Origin: Micromonospora sp. R77
Lineage (GTDB): Bacteria > Actinomycetota > Actinomycetes > Mycobacteriales > Micromonosporaceae
Assembly: GCF_022747945.1 (NCBI RefSeq)
Contig: NZ_JALDST010000001.1
Span: 6,758,001-6,822,000 of the forward strand
DNA: 64,000 bases
Direction of reading: 5' to 3'
Both the position numbers and the translations under genes were made by a program. How positions within the stretch are numbered: position 1 is the stretch's first letter; every line of letters starts with the position of its first letter. Below are positions 37,493 through 47,785 of this stretch, piece by piece. The notes under the pieces are model-generated. The model saw only the letters and a list, made by a program, of their open reading frames with translations. It ran no database searches and was not told where the DNA came from.

Positions 37493-40266
37493 GTGCCCGG
37501 TACGACCACCGAACGACCGTCCAGGCGCGAGGCCGAGGTCCTCGCCCTGCTGCGGCTGCGCCTGTCGAACGCGGAGATCGCCGAGCGGCTGTTCATCTCG
37601 GTACGCACCGTGGAGAGCCACGTGTCGTCGTTGCTGCGCAAGTTCGGGGTCGCCGACCGGTTCGACCTCACCGCCGCCGAACTGCCGTCCGACGCCCCCG
37701 CCCCGGCCCGGTTGGCCGGACTGCCCGACCCACGCACGGCCTTCGTGGGACGCGAACGCGAACGCGACCGGGTGCTCGCCGCACTGCGCCAGCACCGGCT
37801 GGTGACCCTGCTGGGTCCCGGCGGGGTCGGCAAGACCAGGCTGGCGGTCGCGGTGGGCACCGCAGCGGCGCCGGCGTTCCCGCACGGCGGGGCATTCATC
37901 GACCTCGTACCGGTCCGGGAAGACTTCGTGGCCCAGGCCGTGGCGACCGTGCTCGGGGTCACCGAACAGGTCCAGCAGCCGCTGCTGGCCGCGATCACGG
38001 ATCGCCTCGGCCGGGGCCGCCGCCTGCTGGTGCTGGACAACTGCGAGCACCTGCTCGACCCGGTGGCCAGTCTCGTGGAGCGGATCCTGTCGGCCTGTCC
38101 GGAGGTGACCGTGCTGGTGACCAGCCGCGAGCGGCTCGCCGTACCGGGGGAACAGGTCGTGCCGGTGGCGCCGCTGCCGCTCGGGACGGACGCGGTCACC
38201 CTGTTCCTCGACCGGGCCCGGGCGGCCGAGGTCGGCTTCGACCCGGATCCGGCGGTCGTCGTCGAACTCTGCACCCGCCTCGACGGGATGCCGTTGGCGA
38301 TCGAATTGGCCGCCGCCCGCAGCGCGTCACTGGGCCCCGCGGGCCTGCTGGCCGCACTGGACGACGTGCTGCGCCTGCTGGCAGGTGGGCGCGGGCCCGA
38401 CCGGCGGCACCGGTCCCTGCGGGCGGTGATCGGCTGGAGCCACGACCTGCTGGACGACGAGGAGCGCCGGCTGTTCCGACGCCTGGCGGTCTTCTCCGGC
38501 AGCTTCGACCTGGCCGCCGCGGTGGCGGTCGGTCAGGTCGGGCCGGAGACGGTGGCGGTCGGTCAGGTCGGGCCCGGCGCGGTCGCCGACCTGCTCGGCC
38601 GGCTGACGGACAAGAGCCTCCTCGTCCAGCAGCACGGAGTGACCAGCCGCTGGCGCCTGCTGGACACCGTCCGGGCATTCGCCACCGAGCAGTTCGTCGC
38701 GGCCGGGGAGGAACCGCTGCTGCGCGAGCGGCACCTCCGCTGGGCCGCCGGGACGGCGGCGGACCTGTGGCGGCGCCGGGCCGAGGACGGCCGGGACGAC
38801 TTCCCCGCCGTCGCCGACGACCTGCGGGCGGCGTTGACGTACTGCCCGCCGGGGCCGAACCCGCTCGCTCATCAGCTGGCCCGCGCGCTCGGGCACCTCG
38901 CGTACGCGCACCGGTTCCTGCTCGAGGCCGCCGACCATTTCGCCCGCGCCGCCGCGCATGCCCCCACCCCGGGCACCGCCGTGCCGGACCTGCGCCACGC
39001 AGCCGACTGCCTCGTCATCGCCACCAACCGCAGCCCGCAGCCATTCCGGCACCTGCTGGCCGCCGCGGACCGGGCCGGCGCGGCCGGTGACGGTGACGCC
39101 CGGGCGATCACGCTGGCCCGGGCCGTGGAGCTGGCCAACCGGTTCCCCTCGGAGCCGGCCGCCGAGATACCTCAGCAGCGGCTGCGGGACCTGCTCGACC
39201 AGGCCACCTCCGCCGGGTCGGTCAACCGGCCCACGGTGGCCGCCGCCCTGACGCTCGGGAACGCATGGGCTGGCGGCGGTAAGTGGCGCGAGCCGGATCC
39301 CCGGCTCGCCGCCGACGCGCTCGCGGCCGCCCGGCCGCCGGCGACCCGGTGCTGGTCAGCGCAAGCCTGGAGGCGGTCGGCACGGCGGCGGAGAAGGCGG
39401 GCCGGCTACGCGAGGCGCACCGGGTGAGCGGCGAACGCATCGCCCTGCTGCCGGCGCTGTCCCGCGACGACCCGCGCGCCGCGGTGGAGATCGTCGACGC
39501 GGTGCACATGGCGGCGTCCTGCGCGATCGCCGCCGGCGACCTGCCGGCGGCCCGGGTCGCCGCCGACCGCGTGCGCCACGACGACCTGATCAGCAACCAT
39601 CCGTACGCCTCGGCGAGCAAGCTCGTCCCGGTCCTCGCCCTGACCGGGCGGCTCACCGAGGCCGTCGGGCACGCCGGGACCATGTGGGCCGGGTGGCAGC
39701 GGGCCGGTGCGTCGCCCGCGCCCTGGCTGTCGCTGGCCGCCCTGACCGCCGCGCTCGCGCACGGCCTGCTCGGCGACGACGACGGCTTCCACCGGTGGCG
39801 GGACCGCGCGCTGGAGGTGACCGGTCGACCCGGCACCGAACAGGTGCCGCACCTTCTTCCGGTCCGCACCTTCGTGGACGCGCGGGTCGCCCTGCACACG
39901 CTGCGGCTGGACGGTGCTGCGGCGCTGGTGCAGCGCGCGTTCGACGACCACCCACACCACCGGTATGCGCCGTACGCCCGCGCCGCCGCGGCCGAACTCG
40001 CCGTCGTCGCCGGCCTGCCGGACGCCGCCGACCGGCTTGCCGCAGCGGGGCCGACCGGTGCCGAGAACGACTGGGCCGCGGCCTGCCTCAGCCGGGCCGC
40101 CGGGCGGCTGTACGGCGACGAGGACGCATTGGTCGCCTCCGTGCGGGCCTGGGAACGCATCGACGCGCGGTTCGAGCACGCCTGCACCCTGCTGTTGCTC
40201 CCGGAGCGGACGGCCGAGGGGCGGGCGACCCTGGCCGAGCTGACCGGGCCGCCGGCTGCGGGCTAG
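37493..40266 (+). CDS. LuxR-type HTH plus NB-ARC-like ATPase regulator (one frame break)
   Basis: Unusual order: the LuxR helix-turn-helix is N-terminal (REAEVLALLRLRLSNAEIAE, RTVESHVSSLLRKFG), followed by a P-loop ATPase (FVGRERERDRVLAAL, Walker A GPGGVGKTRL, Walker B LLVLDNCEHLL, VLVTSRERLAVPGEQ) and C-terminal TPR-like helices. A break at about 39333, repaired by one G in CCCGGCC, joins the first 610 residues to VLVSASLEAVGTAAEKAGRL; intact length is ~924. GTG 37493 is preferred; GACAAT sits about 8 nt upstream, as in leaderless genes. A 30-bp tandem repeat lies in the ATPase region. Likely a signal-responsive regulator of unknown target. Confidence 0.8.
38521..38580 (+). repeat. Two-copy 30-bp tandem repeat inside the LuxR-type gene
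   Basis: The units at 38521-38550 and 38551-38580 share their first 24 bases. They encode VAVGQVGPET followed by VAVGQVGPGA. The repeat keeps frame and sits in a loop after the ATPase core, so copy number could vary between strains without breaking the protein. Confidence 0.7.
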
Positions 40267-40320
40267 CTACGCCGACGGCCCTGGCCCCTCCCGGACGGCG
40301 GACCGCCAGCCGCCTGGTCA

Positions 40321-40761
40321 TCAACCGGGGGAGCCGGTCGCCGTCACGATCGAGACGGGAGTGCCGAGTTCGACGGTACGGGAGACGGTGCAGAGCCGGT
40401 CGTGCGACTGCTGCAACGACCGGGGCAGCGCCTCCCGCGCCCGGTCGCCGTCCGCCCCCGCCGGGAAGGTCACGGTGAACTCGACCCGGATGTTCTGCAT
40501 CCGGTTCCCGCCGGCCTCGTCCCGGATCTTGTCGCCGGTGACCTCGACGGCGAACCCGGTCGGCTCGGCACGGCGACTGGTGATGTGGTCCACGTCGATC
40601 GCCGTACATCCGCCGATGGCCGCCAGCAGTAGTTCCACCGGCGTGAAACTGTCGTCCCCACCCGCACCCATCGACATCGACCCGCCGCGCCCGTTCCGCA
40701 CGACGTACTGCCCCACGCTGGTGCGCTCGATCTCGACCGAGCGGACGGTGTCCTCACTCAT
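40321..40761 (-). CDS. OsmC-family protein
   Basis: A 146-residue OsmC/Ohr-like protein: DDSFTPVELLLAAIGGCTAID with the first redox Cys, and HDRLCTVSRTVELGTPV with the second. Such proteins reduce organic hydroperoxides or act as uncharacterised redox proteins. ATG 40761 is followed closely by the divergent acetyltransferase, with ~90 nt between. It converges on the LuxR-type gene. Confidence 0.85.
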   Translation of the reverse strand: MSEDTVRSVEIERTSVGQYVVRNGRGGSMSMGAGGDDSFTPVELLLAAIGGCTAIDVDHITSRRAEPTGFAVEVTGDKIRDEAGGNRMQNIRVEFTVTFPAGADGDRAREALPRSLQQSHDRLCTVSRTVELGTPVSIVTATGSPG

Positions 40762-40851
40762 GACAGCCAACCTACTCAGGCGGGACGGGACGCTCCCGGG
40801 CGGGCGGGAATCCGGTCGATGATCGCCGTACCGGCTGTTAGCGTCACGGCG

Positions 40852-41391
40852 GTGTTCACCACCGACCGGGTCCGGCTGCGCCCGCCCACCCCCGACGACG
40901 CGTCCCACCTGTTCCGCCTGCACGGTGACCCCGAGCTGCACCTGATCACCGGCGGCGACCCGTTCGTGCCCCGCCACGTCGACCAGGTGCGGGCCCGGCT
41001 GGAGAAACAGGTAGCCGAGCCGCCGGACGGCGGGACCGCGGTGTCGCTGCTGGCCGAGTCCGTGGCCGACGGCACGTTCCTGGGCAGCAGCGTGCTGTGG
41101 GGCATCAACGCGTTCAACCGGTACGCCCACCTCGGCGTCACGCTGCTTCCCGAGGCCCGCGGCCAGGGTTACGGGACCGAGGTGGTCCGGCTGCTCTGCC
41201 GGTACGGCTTCCGCAACCGCAACCTGCGCCGGCTGGAGCTGGAGACGCTGGCCAGCAACACCGCCATGCGGCGGACCGCGCAGAAGTGCGGCTTCGTTCA
41301 CGAGGGCACCCAGCGGGAGCGCGAGTACGACGGCGACGGCTTCGCCGACCTGGTGATCTACGGCCTGCTGCGGCGGGACTGGACACCGTGA
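40852..41391 (+). CDS. GNAT N-acetyltransferase
   Basis: A 179-residue GNAT of the RimJ/RimL type: TDRVRLRPPTPDDASHLFRL, AHLGVTLLPEARGQGYGTEV (acetyl-CoA loop), NLRRLELETLASNTAMRR and AQKCGFVHEGTQRE. Such enzymes acetylate protein N-termini, amino acids or antibiotics. GTG 40852 is preferred over ATG 40819 because TTAGCGT lies 8-14 nt before it, fitting a leaderless transcript. A strong terminator follows. Confidence 0.85.
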   Translation: MFTTDRVRLRPPTPDDASHLFRLHGDPELHLITGGDPFVPRHVDQVRARLEKQVAEPPDGGTAVSLLAESVADGTFLGSSVLWGINAFNRYAHLGVTLLPEARGQGYGTEVVRLLCRYGFRNRNLRRLELETLASNTAMRRTAQKCGFVHEGTQREREYDGDGFADLVIYGLLRRDWTP

Positions 41392-41397
41392 CCGGCG

Positions 41398-41429
41398 GTC
41401 CCCGGGGGCGGACGCCCGCCCCCGGGGAC
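41398..41429. terminator. Strong bidirectional hairpin terminator
   Basis: GTCCCCGGGGGCGG (41398-41411) pairs with the complementary arm ending at 41429 across a 4-nt loop, giving 14 perfect pairs. It separates the acetyltransferase from the convergent MFS gene and marks the left edge of the biosynthetic cluster. Confidence 0.85.
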
Positions 41430-41446
41430 AGTGGGACCATCGCGGC

Positions 41447-42685
41447 TCAGTCGGCCAACACGGCCGCCTCGGGCACCTTCTCGTCGCTCGGCTGCCGCTC
41501 GGCCGCCGGCAGCAGCAACTCCAGCAGGAGGATCAGCACCGAGGCGACGGTCAGCGCACCACCGATCAGGAACCCGGCGCGCGCGTCGAACGGCCCCAGC
41601 AGCACACCACCGACCAGGGCACCGAGGGCCACCCCGATGTTGAACGCGGCGGAGTTCGCCGCGAACCCGATCTCGGTGCGACCCGGTGCCACCCGCAGGA
41701 TCTGCGCCTGCGTCGCCATGAAGACCGGCGCGGCGGAGCCGCCCAGCACGGCCAGCAGGATCACGACCGCGACCTGGTTACGGGCCAGCAGGCCGAGGCC
41801 GAGCAGCGCGACCGCCTGCACGCCGACGGTCAGGAACAACGATCCCCGGGGCATCCGGTCCAGCAGTGACCCGACCCCCACCACGCCCGCCGTGCCCGCC
41901 GCGCCGAAGACGAAGAGCATCACCCCGACGGTGTGCTCGGCGAATCCGGAGAGGTCGGTGAGGAAGTCGGTGATGTAGGTGAAGCCGGCGAACATGCCGG
42001 TGACCGAGAGGGCGGTGGTGGCGATGACGATGGCGAACCGGCGACCGTCCGGGTGGGAGCCGAAGGCGCCGTGGCTCTCCTCCGGCCGGGTGGTCGGCAG
42101 GAGCGTCGCCACGACCACGAGGGACACCAGGGCGAGCACGCTGAGCACGAAGAACGGCACCTGCCAGCGGCTGTGCTGGCCGAGCCAGGTGCCGGCGGGA
42201 ACGCCCAGCACCGTGGCCAGCGACCCGCAGACCGACATCACCGCGATGACCCGGCCCCGGCGCTCCGGGGAGAACAGCCCCACCGCCGTCGGGCCGAGGA
42301 CCGCCCAGAACAGCGCCTGGGCGATCGCGGTGGTGACCCGGGCGCCGAAGAGGATTGGATAGGAGCGGACCAGCACCGAGGCGAGCGTGCTGACCACCAG
42401 CACGGCGAGCAGTCCACTCAGGACGTGCCGGCGCGGCATGCGCCGGGTCGCGTACGCCAGGGGCAGGGAGAGCAGCGCGACGGTGAGGCCGTAACCGGTG
42501 ACGAGGAAACCCGCGGACGGCAGGGACACGTCGAGGTCCGCCGAGATGAGACTGAGCAGACCGATCGGCAAGTTCTCGGTGGTGTTGAAGACGAATGCCG
42601 ACAGGGCCAGGGCAGCCAGGACGGTGACCCGGCTCCAGAGCGTTGACCGCATGCGGAGGGAGCTCCTCTCGTGGAATCGATTCAC
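41447..42685 (-). CDS. MFS transporter, cluster exporter
   Basis: A 412-residue major facilitator with 12 hydrophobic segments of the AraJ/drug-exporter type: FNTTENLPIGLLSLISADLD, ARRVTT-like ARVTTAIAQALFWAV (motif C region) and CGSLATVLGVPAGTWLG. GTG 42685 overlaps the thioesterase stop (GTGA), tying it to the NRPS operon; ATG 42652 is the alternative start. It probably exports the cluster product and may confer self-resistance. The first ~10 residues after GTG are not membrane-like, so either start is possible. Confidence 0.85.
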   Translation of the reverse strand: MNRFHERSSLRMRSTLWSRVTVLAALALSAFVFNTTENLPIGLLSLISADLDVSLPSAGFLVTGYGLTVALLSLPLAYATRRMPRRHVLSGLLAVLVVSTLASVLVRSYPILFGARVTTAIAQALFWAVLGPTAVGLFSPERRGRVIAVMSVCGSLATVLGVPAGTWLGQHSRWQVPFFVLSVLALVSLVVVATLLPTTRPEESHGAFGSHPDGRRFAIVIATTALSVTGMFAGFTYITDFLTDLSGFAEHTVGVMLFVFGAAGTAGVVGVGSLLDRMPRGSLFLTVGVQAVALLGLGLLARNQVAVVILLAVLGGSAAPVFMATQAQILRVAPGRTEIGFAANSAAFNIGVALGALVGGVLLGPFDARAGFLIGGALTVASVLILLLELLLPAAERQPSDEKVPEAAVLAD

Positions 42686-43503
42686 GCGCTCGTCACCTGT
42701 CGTCCGCCGTCCAGCACCCGTCGGACCAGCGCACCCATCGCGGTCAGAGCGTCACCACGCCAGATCGTATAGTGATCACCGGTGATCGCGTAGTCGTGCA
42801 GGCCGGCGGCGAGTTCCCGCCAGCGGCCGACGTCCGTCGATGACTCCGTCGCCCGGATCAGCGTCACCGGCCCCGGATAGCCGCCGACCGGCCGCCAGGA
42901 GCCGAGGAGGCGCAGGTGGGCGGCGAAGGGCCGGTAGCGGTCGTGCAGGAATTCGGCGTCGCACTCGGCCGGCAGCACTCCGGCCCGGACGACGGCGGCG
43001 AAGACGTCGTCGGGTCCGGCGTCCTCGGGTGCCCGGGCGAGGGCCGCCCGGATCGGCCCGCGGGGCAGGCCGCCCAGCTCGGCGAGGTCCCGCACCAGCA
43101 GCCGCGCCGCCGTCCCCGGCGGCGGCACGGCGAGCGGGCCGGGTGCCGGCGGGTCGACCAGGATCAGCCCACCGACGGGCACCCCGGCGTCGGCCAGCCG
43201 CCTCGCCAGGTCGTACGCGACGACGGCCCCCATCGACCAGCCCAGCAGCGCCACCGGGCGGCCCGCCCGGTGGTGGTGCAGCGCGGCCAGGTACCGCGCC
43301 GAGTGGGCCGGCACCGAGTCGAGCGGTTCCTCGTCGTTGTGGAAGCCCGGCGCCTCCAAGGCGTAGACGGGCTGCTCGGGGTCCAGCAGCGGCACCAGGG
43401 CCCGATAGCCGTACGGCGATCCGGAGATCGGCGGCGCGCAGAACAGCGGCACCCGGCTGCCGTCCGGCCGCAACGGCAGTACCGGGTCGAAGCTGTCGAT
43501 CAC
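42682..43503 (-). CDS. Stand-alone thioesterase
   Basis: A 273-residue alpha/beta-hydrolase thioesterase of the NRPS/PKS kind. The nucleophile Ser is in GWSMGA, an Asp follows in ILVDPPAPG and the His is in ITGDHYTIW. It resembles integrated type I TE domains (LFCAPPISGSPYGYRALVPLL) rather than type II. GTG 43503 overlaps the stop of the C-A-PCP NRPS at 43500, so it is co-translated and likely releases that module's product or edits misloaded carriers. Because the other NRPS has a TE without Ser, this may be the only functional releasing enzyme. Confidence 0.88.
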   Translation of the reverse strand: MIDSFDPVLPLRPDGSRVPLFCAPPISGSPYGYRALVPLLDPEQPVYALEAPGFHNDEEPLDSVPAHSARYLAALHHHRAGRPVALLGWSMGAVVAYDLARRLADAGVPVGGLILVDPPAPGPLAVPPPGTAARLLVRDLAELGGLPRGPIRAALARAPEDAGPDDVFAAVVRAGVLPAECDAEFLHDRYRPFAAHLRLLGSWRPVGGYPGPVTLIRATESSTDVGRWRELAAGLHDYAITGDHYTIWRGDALTAMGALVRRVLDGGRQVTSA

Positions 43504-46500
43504 GACCGGCCCCCGTCCGTGGACGCGGCGAGGCCGTCGATGTGCGCGGCGATCGCCCGGACGGTCGATGTCCCGTAGAGCTGACGCAGGTTGAGCTTGA
43601 CGCCGAACTCGCGGGTGACGCGGCTGATGACGCGCATCGCCTGGAGCGACGAACCACCGAGTTCGAACAGGTTGCCGTCCGCGCCCACCTCGCTCCGGCC
43701 CAGCACGTCGGCGAAGATCCGGACCAGGGTCACCTCGGTCGGGGTGGCCGCGGCGACGGTCCCCGCGTCGGCGTCGGCGTCGTCGGCCGGGTCCGGCAGG
43801 GCGGCCCGGTCCACCTTGGCCGAGGCGGTCATCGGCAGCTCGTCGAGGAACACCCAGGCGGTGGGGATCATCGGCGGCGGCAGGATCCCGGCGAGGAACT
43901 CCCGCAACCCGGCGGGGGTGGGCCGCGCCGTCCCCTCGGGCACGAGGTAGCCGACCAGCCGCTGACCGACGTGCGGGTCGGCGCGGACGGCCACCACGGC
44001 CAGCCGGATCCCGGGATGGGTGAGCAGGGCCGACTCGATCTCGCCCGGTTCGATCCGGATGCCGTGCAGCTTCACCTGCTGATCGGTGCGGCCGAGGTAC
44101 TCCAGCTCCCCGTCGGCGTTCCACCGGACGAGGTCTCCGCTGCGGTAGATCCGGCCGCCGGGCCGGAACGGGTCGGCGGCGAACCGTTCCGCCGTGAGCT
44201 CCGGCCGGTCGAGGTAGCCGCGGGCCAGGCCGGCGCCACCGATGAGCAGTTCCCCGGGTACGCCACGCGGCACGAGCCGGTCGGCCGGGTTGACCACGTA
44301 CAGTCGGCGGCCCGGATGCGGCCGCCCGATCGGCGGTGGTGTCCGTGACGGCTGCGACCCGCAGTCGTGATCGGTGCAGGCGACGGCGACCTCGGTCGGA
44401 CCGTAGACGTTGAGCAGCCGGCGGCCGGGGCGGATCCAGGCGTTCGCCAGCTCCGCCGACAGGGCCTCACCGATGCTGACGACCCGACTCAGCGCGGGGT
44501 AGGGGTCGGTCTCCAACAGACCCAGCACGGTCGGGGTCAGCGCGACGCAGGTGACGTTCTCGCGCCGGATCAGCGCCGCCACCTCCGTCGGCGACTCGGC
44601 CTGCTCCGGTGCCACCAGCACGAGGGTGGCCCCGGCGAGCAGGCTGGCGAAGATCTCCCCCAGGGAGACGTCGAAGGTGAGTGCCGCGAACTGCAGGACC
44701 CGGTCACCGGGGCGCAGGCCGAGCAGGTCGATGTAGTGCGCGGCGTACAGGCCCATCGCACCGTGCTCGACCTGGACGCCCTTGGGGCCACCGGTGGACC
44801 CGGAGGTGTAGATCAGGTAGGCGAGCGAGTCGGGACCGACCGGGTCGGCCTCCGCAGTCTCCCCGCCGGCATCCTCGTCGGCCGGCTCGTCGAGCAGCAG
44901 CACCGCCCCACCGGCCGGCTCGGGCAGCCGGTCGGCGAACGCCCGGCGGGTGATCACGACTCGGGCGCCGGCGTCCCGGACGAGACGCGCCGTCCGCTCG
45001 GCGGGGTTGCGCGGGTCGAGCGGGGCGATCGCCCCGCCCGCCGCCAGCACCCCCAGCATGGCGGGCAGGACGTCGAGGTCACGGTCCAGGACGAGCGCCA
45101 CCACGTCCTGCCGGCGTACGCCCCGGGCGCGCAACCGGCGGGCCAGCCGCTCGGCCTGCGCCCACAGCTCGCCGTAGCTCAGCTGCCGGTCCCGGCAGAT
45201 CGCCGCGACGGCGTCCGGGGCGGCCGCGGCGGTCGCCGCGATACCGGCGTGCAGCGGCCGGGTCGGGACGACGGCCGGGCCGCCGTCGCCCAACCGGAGC
45301 AGCGCCTGCTGCTCGGCCCCGGTCAGCAGCGACAGTCGTGACAGCGGGGTGGACAGTTCACCGGGCAGCGCCCGCAGAACCCGCTCCACGTGGTCGGCCA
45401 GGGCCTCGGCCCGCCACTGGTCGAACAGGTCGGTCGCGTACTCGACGTGCATCCCCAGCGTGTCCCCGGCGAGGGTGAAGTCCACCGACAGGTCGAACTG
45501 GGCGCGGCCGGAGGGGGGCACGAGTCGCGCGGCGTCGACGCCCGGCAGGTCGAGACCGTCCCCGGTGGTGCCGTCGCCGAGCAGTTGGGTGGCGACCTGG
45601 AAGAGCGGGTTGCGGGACGGGTCGCGCAGCGGGCGCACCCGCTCGACGACCTTCTCGAACGGCACCTCCTCGTGGTCGTACAGGGAGAAGCTGGCGTCGG
45701 TGACCCGGGTCAGCAGTTCGCCGAGGGTGGGGTCGCCGGTGAGGTCCAGGCGCAGCACCACCATGTTCACGAAGAGGCCGACCACGTCCTCCAGCTCCGG
45801 GTCGGCCCGACCGAGCATGGGTACGCCGAGCGGGACGTCCTCCCGCCGGGAGTGGGCGTGCAGCACCGCGGCCAGCCCGGTGGTCAGCACCATGAACAGC
45901 GAGGCGTTGGCCTCGCCGGCCACCTTCCGCAGCCCGGCGAGCAGCTCGCCGTCGAGCCGGCGGACCACCGTACCGCCGCGCTGGCTGGGCACCGGCGGCC
46001 GGGGCCGGTCGGCCGGCAGGTCCAGGGTGGGCAGTCCACGCAGCGTCTCCTCCCAGTGGCGGAGCCCCTGCGCCAGGGCGTCGTCGGTCAGCCGCTCGGC
46101 GTGCGCGCGCACGTAGCCGGCGAAGTCCGAGCGCGGCGCGGGCAGCCGTGGCACCTCACCCGCGACGAGGGCACGGTAGGCCGCGGAGAGGTCCCGCTGG
46201 ATGATCCCGGTCGACCAGCCGTCGGTGACCACGTGATGGAAGCCGAGCACCAGGATGTGGTCGGCCTCGTCGACCCGGATCAGCCGGAACCGGTACAGCG
46301 GGCCGACGTGCAGGTCGAAGAGCGCGGTGACCTCCGTGTGCAGCGCGGCGGCGATCGCCTCGTCGCGGTCACCGGAGGCGACGGCGGGCAGGTCGACCAC
46401 GTCGAGGTCGGCCTCCTCCGGGGGTGGGCCGATCACCTGGTACGGCACGCCGTCGCTGACGGCGAAGCGGGTCCGCAGCCCGTCGTGCCGGGCCAGCAGC

Positions 46501-46664
46501 ACGGTCAACGCGCCGCGCAGTGCGCGGGCGTCCACCGGGCCGCGGAGCCGGTAGATCAGTGGACTGTTGTAGGTGGACTCACCCGGACTGAGCTGGTCGA
46601 TGATCCACAGTTGCCGCTGCGCGGGGGTGAGCGGCAGCCGTACCTCGTGGCGGGGCGTCGTCAT
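43500..46664 (-). CDS. Nonribosomal peptide synthetase, C-A-PCP
   Basis: A 1,054-residue single-module NRPS. The condensation domain (1-440) has an intact HHVVTDG at 143-149, so it should form an amide bond. The adenylation domain (~455-960) has LIYTSGSTGGPKG, NVYGPTEVAVACT and YRSGDLVRW, and a catalytic Lys in SAKVDR. By alignment with GrsA PheA the pocket residues read roughly D-V-G-A-V-I-V-V-A, which I cannot match to a known substrate. The carrier (LFELGGSSLQAM) bears the Ser. ATG 46664 has GGAGG upstream. It overlaps the thioesterase and is divergent from the methyltransferase. The donor could be the acyl-amino acid made by the other module. Confidence 0.92.
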   Translation of the reverse strand: MTTPRHEVRLPLTPAQRQLWIIDQLSPGESTYNSPLIYRLRGPVDARALRGALTVLLARHDGLRTRFAVSDGVPYQVIGPPPEEADLDVVDLPAVASGDRDEAIAAALHTEVTALFDLHVGPLYRFRLIRVDEADHILVLGFHHVVTDGWSTGIIQRDLSAAYRALVAGEVPRLPAPRSDFAGYVRAHAERLTDDALAQGLRHWEETLRGLPTLDLPADRPRPPVPSQRGGTVVRRLDGELLAGLRKVAGEANASLFMVLTTGLAAVLHAHSRREDVPLGVPMLGRADPELEDVVGLFVNMVVLRLDLTGDPTLGELLTRVTDASFSLYDHEEVPFEKVVERVRPLRDPSRNPLFQVATQLLGDGTTGDGLDLPGVDAARLVPPSGRAQFDLSVDFTLAGDTLGMHVEYATDLFDQWRAEALADHVERVLRALPGELSTPLSRLSLLTGAEQQALLRLGDGGPAVVPTRPLHAGIAATAAAAPDAVAAICRDRQLSYGELWAQAERLARRLRARGVRRQDVVALVLDRDLDVLPAMLGVLAAGGAIAPLDPRNPAERTARLVRDAGARVVITRRAFADRLPEPAGGAVLLLDEPADEDAGGETAEADPVGPDSLAYLIYTSGSTGGPKGVQVEHGAMGLYAAHYIDLLGLRPGDRVLQFAALTFDVSLGEIFASLLAGATLVLVAPEQAESPTEVAALIRRENVTCVALTPTVLGLLETDPYPALSRVVSIGEALSAELANAWIRPGRRLLNVYGPTEVAVACTDHDCGSQPSRTPPPIGRPHPGRRLYVVNPADRLVPRGVPGELLIGGAGLARGYLDRPELTAERFAADPFRPGGRIYRSGDLVRWNADGELEYLGRTDQQVKLHGIRIEPGEIESALLTHPGIRLAVVAVRADPHVGQRLVGYLVPEGTARPTPAGLREFLAGILPPPMIPTAWVFLDELPMTASAKVDRAALPDPADDADADAGTVAAATPTEVTLVRIFADVLGRSEVGADGNLFELGGSSLQAMRVISRVTREFGVKLNLRQLYGTSTVRAIAAHIDGLAASTDGGRS

Positions 46665-46765
46665 GGCGGTCCTCCGTCGGTATGTTGAGAAGCGCCGATG
46701 TCGCGGGGTGCTCGGGCGCTGTCGGACCCCCGGCGTCGGGGCGTCGTGATCGGGAAGGCGGGGCA

Positions 46766-47785
46766 ATGGTGCGGGAACCAGTCGCGGAGATCGCTGGGCT
46801 GTTCGACGTGTACCAGAGCGGGGTGGTCTTCCACTGCCTCTGCGCGGTCACCCGGCTCGGCGTGCCCGACCGGCTCGGCGAGGATCCCCGGCCGGTGAGC
46901 GAGGTCGCGGCGGCGGTGGACGCCGACGTCGACGCGCTCCGGCGGGTGCTGCGGCTGCTGGCCGGGCACCAGCTGGTCGAGTTCGACCCCGGCACCGACC
47001 GGGTGAGCCTCACCGGACGCGGGATGCTGCTGCGCCGGGACCATCCGCTGTCGCTCGCCGCGACCTTCGCCACGCTGGGCGTCTCCGATGTGGCGCACCG
47101 GACGGCGGACGCGCTGCGTACCGGGCGGGCGGCCGCTCCGGTGGCGCTCGGGACGGACTTCTGGTCCTTCCTCGCCGCCCGACCGGACCGGCAGGCGGTC
47201 TTCAGCCGGGCGATGGCCGAGCAGGCGCGGCTGCTCTCCCTGCCCTGCGTCGACCTCGTCGACTGGCCCGCCGAGGGGGTGGTCGTGGATCTCGGCGGCG
47301 GTACGGGCGCGCTGCTGGCCGCGGTGCTGGACACCGCGCCCGGGCTGCGCGGCGTGCTGGTGGACCAGCCGCAGGTGCTCGACCGGTCCCGTGCCGCCGT
47401 CGCCGAGCGGGGCCTCGCCGACCGGTGCGAGGTCCGGGCCGGCGACCTGTTCGACCCGGCTCCCGTCGGTGACGTGTACGTGCTGTCGCGGGTGCTGCAC
47501 GACTGGGACGACGAGGCCGTGGTGCGGATCCTGTCCGCCGCGGCGGCCGACGCCCCGGCCGGCGCGCGCCTGGTCGTCTTCGAGGACGTGCTGCCCGAGG
47601 ACGGGTCGGCCTCGGCGGCGCAGGCCTGGGCGGACATCGCGATGATGCTGTTGTACGAGGGTGCCCGCGAACGCACCGCCGAGCAGTACCGCACGCTGCT
47701 GGACCGTGCCGGCTGGCAGTTGACCGAGACGGTGCCGGGACCGCCGGGGATGCACGTCATCGACGCGGTCCGGCGGCCGGGCTGA
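46766..47785 (+). CDS. SAM-dependent O-methyltransferase
   Basis: A 339-residue methyltransferase of the TcmN/CalO6 type. An N-terminal dimerisation winged helix (LFDVYQSGVVFHCLCAVTRL) leads to a Rossmann domain with VVDLGGGTGALLAAVL (SAM loop), and the catalytic region LSRVLHDWDDEAVVRIL with the conserved HDW. These enzymes methylate phenolic or other hydroxyls on small molecules. With a phenylalanine-hydroxylase-type enzyme nearby, O-methyl-tyrosine formation is plausible. Its 3' end overlaps the convergent P450 gene by 29 nt. Confidence 0.88.
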   Translation: MVREPVAEIAGLFDVYQSGVVFHCLCAVTRLGVPDRLGEDPRPVSEVAAAVDADVDALRRVLRLLAGHQLVEFDPGTDRVSLTGRGMLLRRDHPLSLAATFATLGVSDVAHRTADALRTGRAAAPVALGTDFWSFLAARPDRQAVFSRAMAEQARLLSLPCVDLVDWPAEGVVVDLGGGTGALLAAVLDTAPGLRGVLVDQPQVLDRSRAAVAERGLADRCEVRAGDLFDPAPVGDVYVLSRVLHDWDDEAVVRILSAAAADAPAGARLVVFEDVLPEDGSASAAQAWADIAMMLLYEGARERTAEQYRTLLDRAGWQLTETVPGPPGMHVIDAVRRPG

